Assembly (NCBI GenBank): GCA_041913045.1 | Contig: JAYSGB010000016.1 | Location: forward strand, 13,145 to 77,144 | DNA: 64,000 bases | Direction of reading: 5' to 3' | Origin: CAMLOF01 sp041913045 | Lineage (GTDB): Bacteria; Pseudomonadota; Gammaproteobacteria; Burkholderiales; Burkholderiaceae_C | Part shown: piece by piece, positions 8,102 to 16,926 of the stretch | Layout: every line of letters begins with the position of its first letter | Numbering within the stretch: the first letter of the stretch is position 1 | The notes under the pieces: generated by a model | Databases searched by the model: none | Told to the model about the DNA's origin: nothing | What the model saw: the letters and a program-made list of their open reading frames with translations, nothing else | Translations under genes and position numbers: made by a program

Positions 8102-9322
8102 TTACAGCCACCCCTCCTGCTCGGCCTTGTGCCCGTGTTGCTGCATGGCTTCGCAAAGTTCGCGCAACACGGTGGGCAGGTCAGGCACGTCCAACAGCCG
8201 GGCCAACAGGGCACGGTCGTGCGCGTTCAACGCCCACGGCTGCCTGGCCGCATCCAACTCTGCCGCGCCCATTTGCCTGGGCTCCCATGGCAGTTCCAGC
8301 CGCGACCAAACCCGGCCCATGCCAAAGGCCATGTCCACCCCGGCCGGGTCGGCGTCGGCACTTACCCATAACGGCGCAGGAGCGCACCGCACCATGTGTT
8401 CCAGCGCAGCAAGCCAGGCCGTCGAGGGCCTGCCCGGCATCCAGACCAGCAGTGTGTCATCGTTAAGCTTGAGCGCCTGCCGCTCGAAGCTGGTGCGGTT
8501 CTCGATCAGCCACCAATGCGCGGGGGCTCGTGCCAGGCCTGAGAGTTGTAGCACATCGTCCAGCGGCAGCGCCAGGAAGTTGACGGCGGCGAGATCAATG
8601 GTGCGCCCATCCCAATGCAGCGTGCCCCGCCCTGCCAACCAGATCATTGGCGTGAAATGGCTCACACCCACGCGTTCCAGGTCGAAGTGCTCTTCCAGCC
8701 ACTTCCAGTCGCCTGCGCCGATGGCCTTGGTGTTTTCACCCGCATGCAGAGCAAAGTCCCGTCGCGTGCCCTGCCGCTCGTCCTGGCACCAGGTGTGCAG
8801 CGCCCTGAGCCAGCGGCCACGCGCCTCCAGCACCTCCACGCGTTGGGCCACTTCCTGCTCCAGGCTGTTGACTGCGGCTTGCAGGCCGTCCAGCAAACCA
8901 GCGCGTTGCGGCGCCGCTTCTGCCTGCGAGCGTTCGGCCAGCCACTGCTGCAGCCCGCTCAATACTTTTGCCCGCTCTTCGTCGCGCTGGCTGCGGCTGC
9001 CCACGCCGAGCAGTTGCTTGAGCGTGGCCAAGTCGCGCCAGGTCAGACTGTCCCAATGCCAGTGGCCACCGGTGAGCTTTTCCTTGCGGGTGATCCAGCC
9101 TTCGCGCAACAGCCAGTCGCACAGCGTCTCGGCCAGTTCGATGCGGTGGCGACCGCCTTCCTTGAGCAACGCTTCACGCCCACGCGAGGCGTTGTCCTTG
9201 CGCACCCACAAACTCAGCAACTCGCGTTGCTCGATAGGCAGCATGTGCAGAGTGGTGGGGGGCGCGTGGGGAGCCGAGCGCTCCCTCACCCCGCGCCGAA
9301 TCTGCTGGTCCACCCATTCCAT
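8102..9322 (-). CDS. jetD: JetD-like Wadjet nuclease subunit (toprim domain)
   Basis: The product is 406 residues from the ATG at 9322, 10 bases after the jetC stop, with a G-rich ribosome binding site. The N-terminal two thirds are helical. The C-terminal part is toprim-like: a glutamate in WLIENRTSFE (E274), a GRPSTAWLAAL segment, then the acidic DAD pair in VSADADPAGVD (D323, D325). This layout is that of the DUF2220/DUF2399 C-terminal domains of JetD, the subunit that cuts plasmid DNA extruded by the SMC complex. It is the last gene of jetABCD. The Wadjet subtype is not assigned. Confidence 0.82.
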   Translation of the reverse strand: MEWVDQQIRRGVRERSAPHAPPTTLHMLPIEQRELLSLWVRKDNASRGREALLKEGGRHRIELAETLCDWLLREGWITRKEKLTGGHWHWDSLTWRDLATLKQLLGVGSRSQRDEERAKVLSGLQQWLAERSQAEAAPQRAGLLDGLQAAVNSLEQEVAQRVEVLEARGRWLRALHTWCQDERQGTRRDFALHAGENTKAIGAGDWKWLEEHFDLERVGVSHFTPMIWLAGRGTLHWDGRTIDLAAVNFLALPLDDVLQLSGLARAPAHWWLIENRTSFERQALKLNDDTLLVWMPGRPSTAWLAALEHMVRCAPAPLWVSADADPAGVDMAFGMGRVWSRLELPWEPRQMGAAELDAARQPWALNAHDRALLARLLDVPDLPTVLRELCEAMQQHGHKAEQEGWL

Positions 9323-9332
9323 GCCTGCCCCC

Positions 9333-12143
9333 TCAGTGCGTGGCGGCGCGCCGCTGCAACACTCCGATGGGCGGCGCCCAGCGCGCACCGGGTGGTTTCT
9401 TGGAGGTCACCAGCGTCACGTCGGCCGGCTCAAACACTTCCACGTTGTGGGTGATGGGGGTGGTCAGCACGTACTGCGCGCGGGTGGACTTGAGGAAGTG
9501 GCCCACCAGTTGGATGTTCCTCACGTCCAAATGTGCGAAGGGTTCGTCGATGAACACAAAGCCGCCGGGCGTTTCTTCGTCCTTGAGCAGACCGACCAGC
9601 AGGATGAGCGACTTGATGACTTGCTGCCCGCCTGAGGCCTCACCATCGTTCAGGCCGATCTGCCCCTTGCCGTCGAAGTTGAAGTTGACCTTGAGTTCGG
9701 CCTGGCGCAGCACGGTGTCGTCGTTGTCCAGATGCGGCAGGTCGGCGCTGACCTCTACGCCCGCCAGTTGCCCCAGTTCAACAATGTTCTTGCGGTAGCG
9801 CTTGACGGTGGTGCGCAACACGTCGATGTAGCGCTCCCGAGCGTTGTTGACCGCGACGCTGGCAGCGTTGTTGCTGGCCTCGCGCGTTTGCAGCACCTGC
9901 TTTTGGCCCTGAACGCTGGCCGCCATGAGGGTGTGCTTTTCTTCAACCGTGGGATCCGTCTCCCACTCGCCTTGCTCCAGCTCACGCTCCACGGCTTTTC
10001 CACGAAATTCGGCCTGGGTGGCATTGTGGAAGGTGTCCCTCAGGGCCTGGATGGCTTCTGCACGTATCCAGCGCGCTGGAAACCTGGCCTTCTGCTGGGC
10101 AGACGCGAGTGAGCGCTGGCGCAAGGCTGCCCGCTTGCTTTCCCATTCGCTCTCGTACCTTCGGGCTTCGCCTTCGTTTTGCTCCAGGCGCTTCAAGATG
10201 CCTTTGTAGACAACATCGAGTTCGCCTTCGCGCTTCCAGGCTTGCTTGTAGTCGTCGTCCATCTTCTGCCAGCGCTGCCCAGCCGCCTGGCGGGCCAGAA
10301 CGAGCTGCGGCAGCTGCTGGCGCGCCTGTTCGAATTCGTCGCTGCGGCGAGCCAGCTCGGCAGCGGCGCTGATGCCCTTGGCTGCATCCTCGGCTGCCGT
10401 GAGCTGGCGCTTGTTGGTCGCCTGCTCATTGGCCACCACCCCCAGCTGTTTGTCCAGTTCCGCCAGCCGGGCTTCGATGGACTCGCGTCGGCTTGCCACC
10501 GCCGCCGCGCCGAACTGGTGCTGGCCGGGATCGACCCACACGCTGCGCCCGCCCCGCCCGTCGCGCCAATAGGCTTGGGGGGTGATCCACTCGCCACCCG
10601 CTTTCGCACCTTCCGATGGGCTTGCCACCCGGCGGATCTGCTCGAGTTGGCGCAACAGCCATGCGGGCGCGGTGTCGGCGAAACGCAGCACTGCCAGCAG
10701 GCTGGCGGAGTCTGGCTGCCGCGGGGCCTCGGCGGCATCGGCCACGACGTAGTGGCGGTAGCGCTCGCGCTCGGCCAGCTCCATGGCCTTGACTTCGTCA
10801 CCCTTGTTCTTGAGCACGACGACCCAGCGGGCCGCACGCAGCACGCCCTCGGCGGCATCGCGCCATTGGGGGTCGGTGATCTCGATCACGTCGGCCAGCA
10901 CATGGTGCGCTATACCTGCCTGGCGCAACACACGCAGGAAGCCCGATACGTCGGGCGGCGGCGGTGCCTGCCGCTGGCCTTGCAAGGCGTCCAACGCGGC
11001 CTGTGCCCGTTCACGCTCCAGCTTCAGCCCGTGCCAACGGGCATCCAGCTTTGACTTCTCGGCCTGCAGCATCTGCAGGCGTTCAGTCAATTGTTCGGCA
11101 TTGCCTTCCACTTTGGCCAATGCCAGCAGTTCGTCTGCATGCTTGACCACCAGTGCCACCGGCCTTTCGTTGGCGTTCGCTTCCTGCAGGGCTTGGTGGG
11201 CTTCGGCCTTGGCTTTCTCCAGGCGCTCTACGGCGGCCTTAGCCTCAGTCATCTCCCGCGACAGTTGCAACAGCCGCTCGCGGTCGGCCTTTTGCTGGCG
11301 GATCGCGGCTGCGTGGGTGATGCGGTGGCGGTGCAACTCCCTCAGCCGGTTGGCCACTTCCTGGCGTTCTTCACTCCACGCCAGTACCGGAATCACTTCG
11401 GTCCAGAGCTTTTCTTTCTCGCGCAGCTTGTCCTGGTACTGGCGGTAGAGGTTGACGCGCGCGTCGAGTTGGGCCAACTGCGCCTCGCCATGGGTCAACT
11501 CGCGCTTGGCCATTTCCACCTCTTCGGCCACCTCCTTCTGGTGGCGGCGCGCCTCTTCGTAGCGGTCCAGCACTTCCTGGTCGCCGAACACGTCGAACAC
11601 GAGCCGCAGCAGCTCCTTGGGCGAGTATTCGCACAGGCGGTCGGTCTGGCCTTGCTCCAGCGCCAGCACGCGCGCGATGGCGCGCGACAGGCCAGCACCT
11701 TCCAGCCGCTTGCGCCAGCTCTCGATGCCCAACCAGTCTTTCTCAGGAATCTGCGTCAGCGCCTCGATAGCAACATCACCCTCGGCCATGTGATAGCGGC
11801 GCTGCCAATCACCGCCATTGCGCTCGATGCGGCAAACCAGGGTCACCTGGTCGCTGTAGAGCAGACAACGGGCAAACGGGCGGCTGGAGCTTTGGCGGCC
11901 ATGCGCCCTGTTGTCCACGGTAGCGCGCAGCCAGGCGGAATCGGCGTTGGCATGGCGAGCATAGGTTTTGTAGCTGCGTCCACCCGAACATTCGAGCCCA
12001 AGCAGTGTGCGCATGGCATCCAGCAGCGTTGTCTTGCCCGATCCGTTGGGTCCGGCCACGGTGATGATGGAGCCGTCCAGTGGCAGCGTGAGCCGCTGGC
12101 AGTAGTCCCAGTGCAGCAGTTCTAGGGATTGGAGATGGAACAT
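9333..12143 (-). CDS. jetC: JetC-like SMC ATPase of Wadjet
   Basis: The protein is 936 residues with SMC architecture: Walker A GPNGSGKTT at 31-39, long charged coiled coils on both sides of a central hinge-like region, an ABC signature-like SGGQQ near residue 836 and Walker B with FIDEPFAHLD near 866. It is shorter than MukB but similar in plan. In Wadjet this subunit forms a loop-extruding ATPase with JetA and JetB that recognises closed circular DNA. It starts four bases after the jetB stop and is followed closely by jetD, so the four genes form one operon. Confidence 0.88.
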   Translation of the reverse strand: MFHLQSLELLHWDYCQRLTLPLDGSIITVAGPNGSGKTTLLDAMRTLLGLECSGGRSYKTYARHANADSAWLRATVDNRAHGRQSSSRPFARCLLYSDQVTLVCRIERNGGDWQRRYHMAEGDVAIEALTQIPEKDWLGIESWRKRLEGAGLSRAIARVLALEQGQTDRLCEYSPKELLRLVFDVFGDQEVLDRYEEARRHQKEVAEEVEMAKRELTHGEAQLAQLDARVNLYRQYQDKLREKEKLWTEVIPVLAWSEERQEVANRLRELHRHRITHAAAIRQQKADRERLLQLSREMTEAKAAVERLEKAKAEAHQALQEANANERPVALVVKHADELLALAKVEGNAEQLTERLQMLQAEKSKLDARWHGLKLERERAQAALDALQGQRQAPPPPDVSGFLRVLRQAGIAHHVLADVIEITDPQWRDAAEGVLRAARWVVVLKNKGDEVKAMELAERERYRHYVVADAAEAPRQPDSASLLAVLRFADTAPAWLLRQLEQIRRVASPSEGAKAGGEWITPQAYWRDGRGGRSVWVDPGQHQFGAAAVASRRESIEARLAELDKQLGVVANEQATNKRQLTAAEDAAKGISAAAELARRSDEFEQARQQLPQLVLARQAAGQRWQKMDDDYKQAWKREGELDVVYKGILKRLEQNEGEARRYESEWESKRAALRQRSLASAQQKARFPARWIRAEAIQALRDTFHNATQAEFRGKAVERELEQGEWETDPTVEEKHTLMAASVQGQKQVLQTREASNNAASVAVNNARERYIDVLRTTVKRYRKNIVELGQLAGVEVSADLPHLDNDDTVLRQAELKVNFNFDGKGQIGLNDGEASGGQQVIKSLILLVGLLKDEETPGGFVFIDEPFAHLDVRNIQLVGHFLKSTRAQYVLTTPITHNVEVFEPADVTLVTSKKPPGARWAPPIGVLQRRAATH

Positions 12144-12147
12144 GTCT

Positions 12148-12825
12148 TCAGTGGTCCTCGTCTACCGGCTCTGTTTCTGATGCCTGTGCCCGCGTGCGTG
12201 CCAGCACGGCGCTCAAGGTGCCGTCGAGGATGCGCGGCGCGAGCACGTCGTAGTCGAGCAGCAGGTCAAGCAACGGACCTTCGGCAATGTCTTCGCCCTT
12301 GCGTACGATGAAGCCATGGTTCTCCAGTCGGCGCAGGTTGCCGTCGAGCCGGGTTTTCTTGCCCAGTTGCACACCGAAATCGGCCAGCAATGCCTTGTAT
12401 GACACGGTGGGGCTGACCGACTCCGCACGGGGCATGGGCCGTTCGGCGCTGAACATCTCGCCCTGGCTGTCGCCCTCGGCCCCGGCATCGCGCGCGGCTT
12501 GGCGTTCGCGTTTGGGCAGGACGATGAGCGCCCACAGGACCACCAGCAGCGAAACCGCGTCACGCGGCAGGTCGATGTTGTTGTGGCTGTTGAGCCCGGC
12601 CTCGCCAAAGACGGCATGTTCAACCGGGCGCACCATGGCGGTGGTGACGTGATCGGCGTGGATGTTGTCCACCAGCCGCAGGCCCACCTGGGCCAGGCGG
12701 TCTTCAACGGCTTGCCACAAATCGGCATCCACCAAAGCGCGTTTGACGCGAGGGTGCTGGCGCGGCAGCCAGCGGCGCGCCAGAAGCTCTGCCGCCAGCA
12801 GAGCGGCTTCGTCAGGGGTGTTCAT
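12148..12825 (-). CDS. jetB: JetB-like Wadjet subunit (kleisin-associated winged-helix protein)
   Basis: This 225-residue protein lies between the kleisin-like and SMC genes and matches JetB in size and place. The C-terminal half (VSYKALLADFG, GNLRRLENHGFIVR) reads as a winged helix, as expected for a KITE-type partner of SMC complexes. Its start overlaps the end of jetA by 14 bases, indicating translational coupling. The assignment rests on context, length and the winged-helix pattern; there is no catalytic motif. Confidence 0.78.
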   Translation of the reverse strand: MNTPDEAALLAAELLARRWLPRQHPRVKRALVDADLWQAVEDRLAQVGLRLVDNIHADHVTTAMVRPVEHAVFGEAGLNSHNNIDLPRDAVSLLVVLWALIVLPKRERQAARDAGAEGDSQGEMFSAERPMPRAESVSPTVSYKALLADFGVQLGKKTRLDGNLRRLENHGFIVRKGEDIAEGPLLDLLLDYDVLAPRILDGTLSAVLARTRAQASETEPVDEDH

Positions 12826-14137
12826 GGTCGTGTGTTTCCTGTGTGGCTGAGCGCGCGGCGAGGTGGCCTTCGCTCATGGCCAGTACGTGTGGATCGTCCT
12901 GTGGGGTCACGGTGGTGCCCAGCACGGCCTGCCAGCCGGATCGAGCCAACTCGCCGGTCTGCCCCTTGAGGGTCTGTGCCTGGGCATCACCCAGCAAGGG
13001 CAGCAGTTGCATGCGATAGGCAGCCTGGGCAAAGCGCCCACCCAGCACGGCCGCCCCCAATGGGCGGTGCTCGGGCGGGGTAGCCTGTGCGCCTCCACGC
13101 CACTCTGCAAGCAGGCAAATGAGGCCTTCAAGCTCGGGCGGCATGCGGGGCACCTCCAACTGGCCGCTGCCCGCCTGGCTGGGTGGTGGTAAGCCTGTTG
13201 AGCGCTGTGGGTCGGGCCGGTCGCGCTCAAATTCACCTTCGGCCACATCAAGCAAGTCGTGCTGGCTGATGAAGACGGGAGCCACCCCGGTGGAAAGTGC
13301 CTCGGCCAGCAAGGTGTGCAAGGCGTCATGGTCTTGCAACCACTGCCGCACGTCGGTGCTGGTCACCCCCGTACTGCCCAAGGTGACGCGCTGGCGGTCT
13401 GCCTGTTGCATGGCGCGCGTGAACTGGCTGGCCATGGACAGCAGGCGGGCTTGGGCATAACCCAAGGCGCGGGCTTCTTTTTCTAGACGGGGGTCTTCGG
13501 TTTCGGTGCGGATGAGCGCGGTCAACGCATGGCCGGCCTTGTCCACCAGTTGCAATGCACGCTCGAAGCGAGGCTGAGCCTGGCGCAGCCGCGCCTCGGA
13601 GCCGCTGGTGATGGCGTCGGCAAAATCGTCGTGTAGCCGCGCCAATTGTGCATGCAGGTGGCGCAGCTGGCTGGGGTCGGCCAGGCCCAGGGCATGCGCC
13701 CCGGCCACCTGCGCGAGCAATGGCGCCAGGTCGTCGTCGTCCCCCGAGGCCTGCGTAAGGGGCGCGAGCAACCCGTGCACCTGACGAGCCAGCGTGGACA
13801 GGGCGTAGTCCTGCGAAGTGGCGTCCCACACCAACAGTCCGGCATCGCGAAAGCGCTTGAGCACGTTGTCCAGCGCCTGCGGCAGCAGTGCATGAAAGAG
13901 CTGGTTGAGGTCTTCGCGCGAGATGCGCCCATGGGGCACACTGGCCAATTCCACGAAGCACCACACACGTAACTGCACCACGGCGGGCGGTCCGCTAAAA
14001 AGCCCGCGCAAGGCGTCCAAAACGTTGAGGCGCTGGCTTACCGCCCAGGCCAGCGGGGAGTCCGACGCGGACGAGGGATCGCGGAAGTAGGATTCAAAAC
14101 TGCCCCCCTCGTGTTCTTGTTCATTCTGTGGATCCAT
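12812..14137 (-). CDS. jetA: JetA-like kleisin subunit of Wadjet
   Basis: The protein is 441 residues. The N-terminal portion (AWAVSQRLNVLDALRGLF; then VWCFVELASVPHGRISREDLNQLF) looks like the helical/winged-helix N-terminus of a kleisin, and the middle is helical with DDDDL-type acidic patches. It is the first gene of the minus-strand jet operon. The genes overlap or are spaced by no more than about 10 bases. It would bridge the two JetC heads and bind JetB. The identity is supported mainly by the operon, as JetA sequences are divergent. Confidence 0.75.
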   Translation of the reverse strand: MDPQNEQEHEGGSFESYFRDPSSASDSPLAWAVSQRLNVLDALRGLFSGPPAVVQLRVWCFVELASVPHGRISREDLNQLFHALLPQALDNVLKRFRDAGLLVWDATSQDYALSTLARQVHGLLAPLTQASGDDDDLAPLLAQVAGAHALGLADPSQLRHLHAQLARLHDDFADAITSGSEARLRQAQPRFERALQLVDKAGHALTALIRTETEDPRLEKEARALGYAQARLLSMASQFTRAMQQADRQRVTLGSTGVTSTDVRQWLQDHDALHTLLAEALSTGVAPVFISQHDLLDVAEGEFERDRPDPQRSTGLPPPSQAGSGQLEVPRMPPELEGLICLLAEWRGGAQATPPEHRPLGAAVLGGRFAQAAYRMQLLPLLGDAQAQTLKGQTGELARSGWQAVLGTTVTPQDDPHVLAMSEGHLAARSATQETHDHEHP

Positions 14138-14375
14138 CCGCGCATTTTGCCCAAGTTGGCGTACCGTCTTGCCAAGTCGCCGGTGTACGCAACTCGCGTG
14201 AGATGAGTTCTGCTAGGATTGGCTTCGAGATGAGGCGCCACACCTCATGGCTCGTTGAGGTTACCCGACGACGCTGCCCAGACCGGATACCGGCAGGCCG
14301 CCAACGACAAACAAAGTTTGCCTTGGCCGCCCGATCGCGCTAGTGGCATGCGCGCTTATTGCCGGAGTGGTCCTC

Positions 14376-14732
14376 ATGACACGACTTGTCCGCTTACGCC
14401 ACGCTGCATTTGTGCGGCAGCAGGGGCGTTGTTTCTACTGCGAACTGGCCATGGCTCAGGCGCAAGACCTCGAAGCATTCGCAAAAAGCCACGGCATCAG
14501 CCCAAAGCAGGCGCGCTGCCTGTTGTGCACTGCAGAGCACTTGCATGCGCGCTGCGACGGCGGCAAGGACCTCCCCGACAACATCGTTGCAGCTTGCTGG
14601 CTATGCAACTGGCGCAGGCACAAGCGCCCTCACCCACTTGATGCCGAGCGGTATCGGCAGCTTGTAAGGCGCCGGGTAGCTGCCGGGCATTGGCATGATG
14701 AGAAAGTACTTGCTCGGTGCAGAACGGCGTAG
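14376..14732 (+). CDS. HNH endonuclease domain protein
   Basis: I choose the ATG at 14376 because GGAG lies eight bases upstream; an earlier GTG at 14343 would add 11 hydrophobic residues. The 118-residue product has a zinc-binding CFYC pair near the start, then a cluster CTAEHLHARCDGGKD, NIVAACWLCN and RRH. This is the HNH beta-beta-alpha-metal signature with its paired cysteines. It is divergent from jetA with about 240 bases between the starts. It may be an accessory nuclease of the defence region or simply a neighbour. It is short for a restriction enzyme and has no extra recognition domain. Confidence 0.72.
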   Translation: MTRLVRLRHAAFVRQQGRCFYCELAMAQAQDLEAFAKSHGISPKQARCLLCTAEHLHARCDGGKDLPDNIVAACWLCNWRRHKRPHPLDAERYRQLVRRRVAAGHWHDEKVLARCRTA

Positions 14733-15103
14733 CGTGACGCTGAAATAGATCAAAGAATGGTCAACACGACTGCATTCAGTTGACTCAACCATATTCACCC
14801 TCCGTAATAGGCGACTACACAGGAGTGCAGCGGTCATTGGTCGATAGCCAGAGCTGGAAGCGCGACAGCGGCATGCGCACCAATGCGTCATGAATTTTCT
14901 CGAGTACATATCGCATCAATCACCAAGAGATTCGGCGATCAGCACGACACAACGAAGCTCAGATATGAGATTCAAACGAAGAAAAAAAGAGTTTTACTCC
15001 CACCCAAACAATCCAACACGGCCATTTTGATGGAACATCAAAGGTGATGCATCTCTAAGAGCACAAGATGATGCAGCGTCAAACCCGAATCAGGAGTAAC
15101 AAA
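14733..15103. other. gene-poor stretch, lower GC
   Basis: About 370 bases lie between the HNH gene and the next small gene. The base composition falls here compared with the jet operon. A minus-strand open frame overlaps the HNH gene but has no recognisable features and I do not count it. I see no RNA gene or clear terminator. Confidence 0.4.
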
Positions 15104-15472
15104 ATGCCTCTGCCTGGCGAGATCAACCTCTCTACACCCGCTGCAACCGAAGCTGCCATCGGCCTCCCGATTGAAATGATAGGCCCAGTGCTGGACGAAA
15201 TCATGACAATCATTACGCATTGCGAGCATTCAAAACATTGGATACAGCACAACATGCACAACACGAGGTACAGCGCCATCGATTTGCTTGACGCCATGAT
15301 CCCTTATCTCCACCATGAACATTCGATCGATGACGGAGTAACCACTTCCCCAGAAATTGCACGAATCACATTGGGAATTATGCGATGCCGAAAAATCAAC
15401 TTTGCACTTTACGTAGCAATCGCAGATGAAATCGTTAAAATCGCAAAGTCAAGGCGTCCACGAAGGACTTGA
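15104..15472 (+). CDS. small protein of unknown function
   Basis: The 122-residue product starts at an ATG with AGGAG seven bases upstream. It is mainly helical, has no membrane segment or signal peptide, and contains several histidines in the middle (HCEHSKHW, HHEH) that might bind metal. I recognise no family. It sits between the jet/HNH block and a tyrosine recombinase gene on the opposite strand, and its composition is more AT-rich than its left neighbours, so it probably arrived with the recombinase module. Confidence 0.5.
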   Translation: MPLPGEINLSTPAATEAAIGLPIEMIGPVLDEIMTIITHCEHSKHWIQHNMHNTRYSAIDLLDAMIPYLHHEHSIDDGVTTSPEIARITLGIMRCRKINFALYVAIADEIVKIAKSRRPRRT

Positions 15473-15532
15473 TCTGAATCCCCAATCGGTCAATCTACCA
15501 GATGACTTGGGAAAGCACCACTAATGCGCAAA

Positions 15533-16405
15533 TCATGCCGGGCCCGCCCGGCTTTTTAATGACTGATGCACCTCAGTATGAGCACCACTTGAAGCCTTTA
15601 ACTTGACTGCAGCGATATCCACACTTGAAGGCCGAACGATTAGACCGCCCTTTGCTGTAGTCTTTCGAGCATAGTGCTGACCAGCAGTTCTGTCTGTGGC
15701 ATGCCCCATCATTGCAGCAACGTCAACCTTCGGCAAGCGCTTTTTAGCTTCTGCGGCAAACATATGCCTTGCAGTGTATAGACTTGGCAACAGTTTCCTC
15801 TTTGGCCAAATGCTCAGAGCCGCCACACGAATTGCATACCGTACGTGGGCATACTGAGACTTGAAGTCAAGTCTGAGCTGAAAAATCAGCGCAGCGATAT
15901 TTCTAAGCTCTTGATCGCTCTCGACATGCAAAGTACGAGTTTCGCCATGTGCGCGGCCATTGGTACTTTTTGCATTGGCCACGACTAAACGATTTTCTTC
16001 AAGCCTGGCAAAGCGCCACTCGCACGGCCGGAGTCCGGTGATGTAACCGGCTCTCAACCACACGGCAGCCACTTTTTCATTTTTTCTTTCCAGAACACCG
16101 AGTAGTCGAAGCAGATCTGGCCACTGAAATGCTTTCGCTTTTTTTGCTGCCGTCTTTCGTATGGGCTGCTTTTCGCCACGAGCGTTCCTCACGACTTCAA
16201 CTAGATCATCTCTACCTTTTTCAACCCACGCCCGAGAAAATGCGGCCTTGTACTGTCTAACCGTGGCCCTCGAGAGTGTTGGCGCGACTTCCAATAAATG
16301 TCTCGCTAAGTGTTCATCCGATCCAATTCTCCTGAGCGCGTTCTCATAAATTTTTTCATACGAAGCAAGGGTTCCGGGGGTTCTCTGCATGTTATTGCTA
16401 AACAT
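15533..16405 (-). CDS. tyrosine recombinase / site-specific integrase
   Basis: The protein is 290 residues, short for an integrase and with a reduced N-terminal domain. Catalytic-domain residues are readable: R126 in ITGLRPCEW, YTAR at 210-213 where the family usually has HxxR, H235 in MMGHATD and the nucleophile Y245 in QHYA. The replaced first histidine of HxxR is tolerated in some family members. The gene points away from a repeat-rich 500-base region that it shares with a divergent kfrA-like gene. It may serve element integration or the resolution of multimers. Confidence 0.82.
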   Translation of the reverse strand: MFSNNMQRTPGTLASYEKIYENALRRIGSDEHLARHLLEVAPTLSRATVRQYKAAFSRAWVEKGRDDLVEVVRNARGEKQPIRKTAAKKAKAFQWPDLLRLLGVLERKNEKVAAVWLRAGYITGLRPCEWRFARLEENRLVVANAKSTNGRAHGETRTLHVESDQELRNIAALIFQLRLDFKSQYAHVRYAIRVAALSIWPKRKLLPSLYTARHMFAAEAKKRLPKVDVAAMMGHATDRTAGQHYARKTTAKGGLIVRPSSVDIAAVKLKASSGAHTEVHQSLKSRAGPA

Positions 16406-16926
16406 AGATCCTCACATCAGATCGGGAAGGCTTCCACGCAGCCGTACGACCCGACAAACAACTGCAAGTTTCACCCAGCACAAAAACTAGCGAAAATTCC
16501 TGCCTCTTGCTGGAAACTTGCAACCAACCAGATGCATGCCGACACAAGTTGCATCCATTCAATCGCAACTCGGAGAAGTTTTCGTACATTTGTACGCAAT
16601 CTCTGCTGAAATTGCATCCGCATGTACGCAAAATCACTCCGCAGTAACGCTCCAAGCAATTTTTGAATACAGTTGGACGCATTTTTGCAGCTGGGCTGGG
16701 CTCCCCCTCGGGTACATGACCGGCTGCGACGGAACATGGCCCTCTCTTACATTGCTTGTGATAGTGCCAGGCATTCACCAACTGCTTACATGGGGACACC
16801 TGTCTACATGCGACATTCCCGCACACCCACACCATACCGAAAGAATCTGCACGATTTCTATGTCTTAGTTTGTTAGTTTGTTAGTTTGTTCATAAGGATA
16901 TAATGTCCCACAATCAAGGAGTCCAA
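16406..16926. repeat. repeat-rich intergenic region between recombinase and kfrA-like gene
   Basis: No credible gene is present in these 520 bases. The sequence holds many short repeats: a 10-base inverted pair TGCAAGTTTC (16463-16472) and GAAACTTGCA (16513-16522); a palindrome CGTACATTTGTACG (16583-16596); TGTACGCAA twice (16591-16599, 16623-16631); and TTGCATCC twice near 16552 and 16612. This density beside a recombinase suggests arm-type binding sites or an attachment site, though operator clusters are equally possible. Confidence 0.5.
16865..16904 (+). promoter_or_regulatory. tandem 8-base operator repeats and -10 box of the kfrA-like gene
   Basis: Three perfect copies of TTAGTTTG lie head to tail at 16865-16888. 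A consensus TATAAT follows at 16899-16904. The repeats cover the place where the -35 box must be (a TTGTTA at 16878-16883 is the nearest match). KfrA-type proteins repress their own promoters by binding repeats, so this looks like an autoregulatory operator. The -10 box overlaps an upstream in-frame ATG at 16903, which argues for the start at 16927. Confidence 0.6.

Noticed and set aside
11091..12125. Plus-strand open frame of 344 codons
   Set aside because: Antisense to the jetC SMC gene. Its composition is explained by the coiled-coil codons of jetC.
16398..16835. Minus-strand open frame of 145 codons in the recombinase/kfrA gap
   Set aside because: Cysteine-rich random-looking text over a repeat-dense regulatory region; no ribosome binding site and no family.
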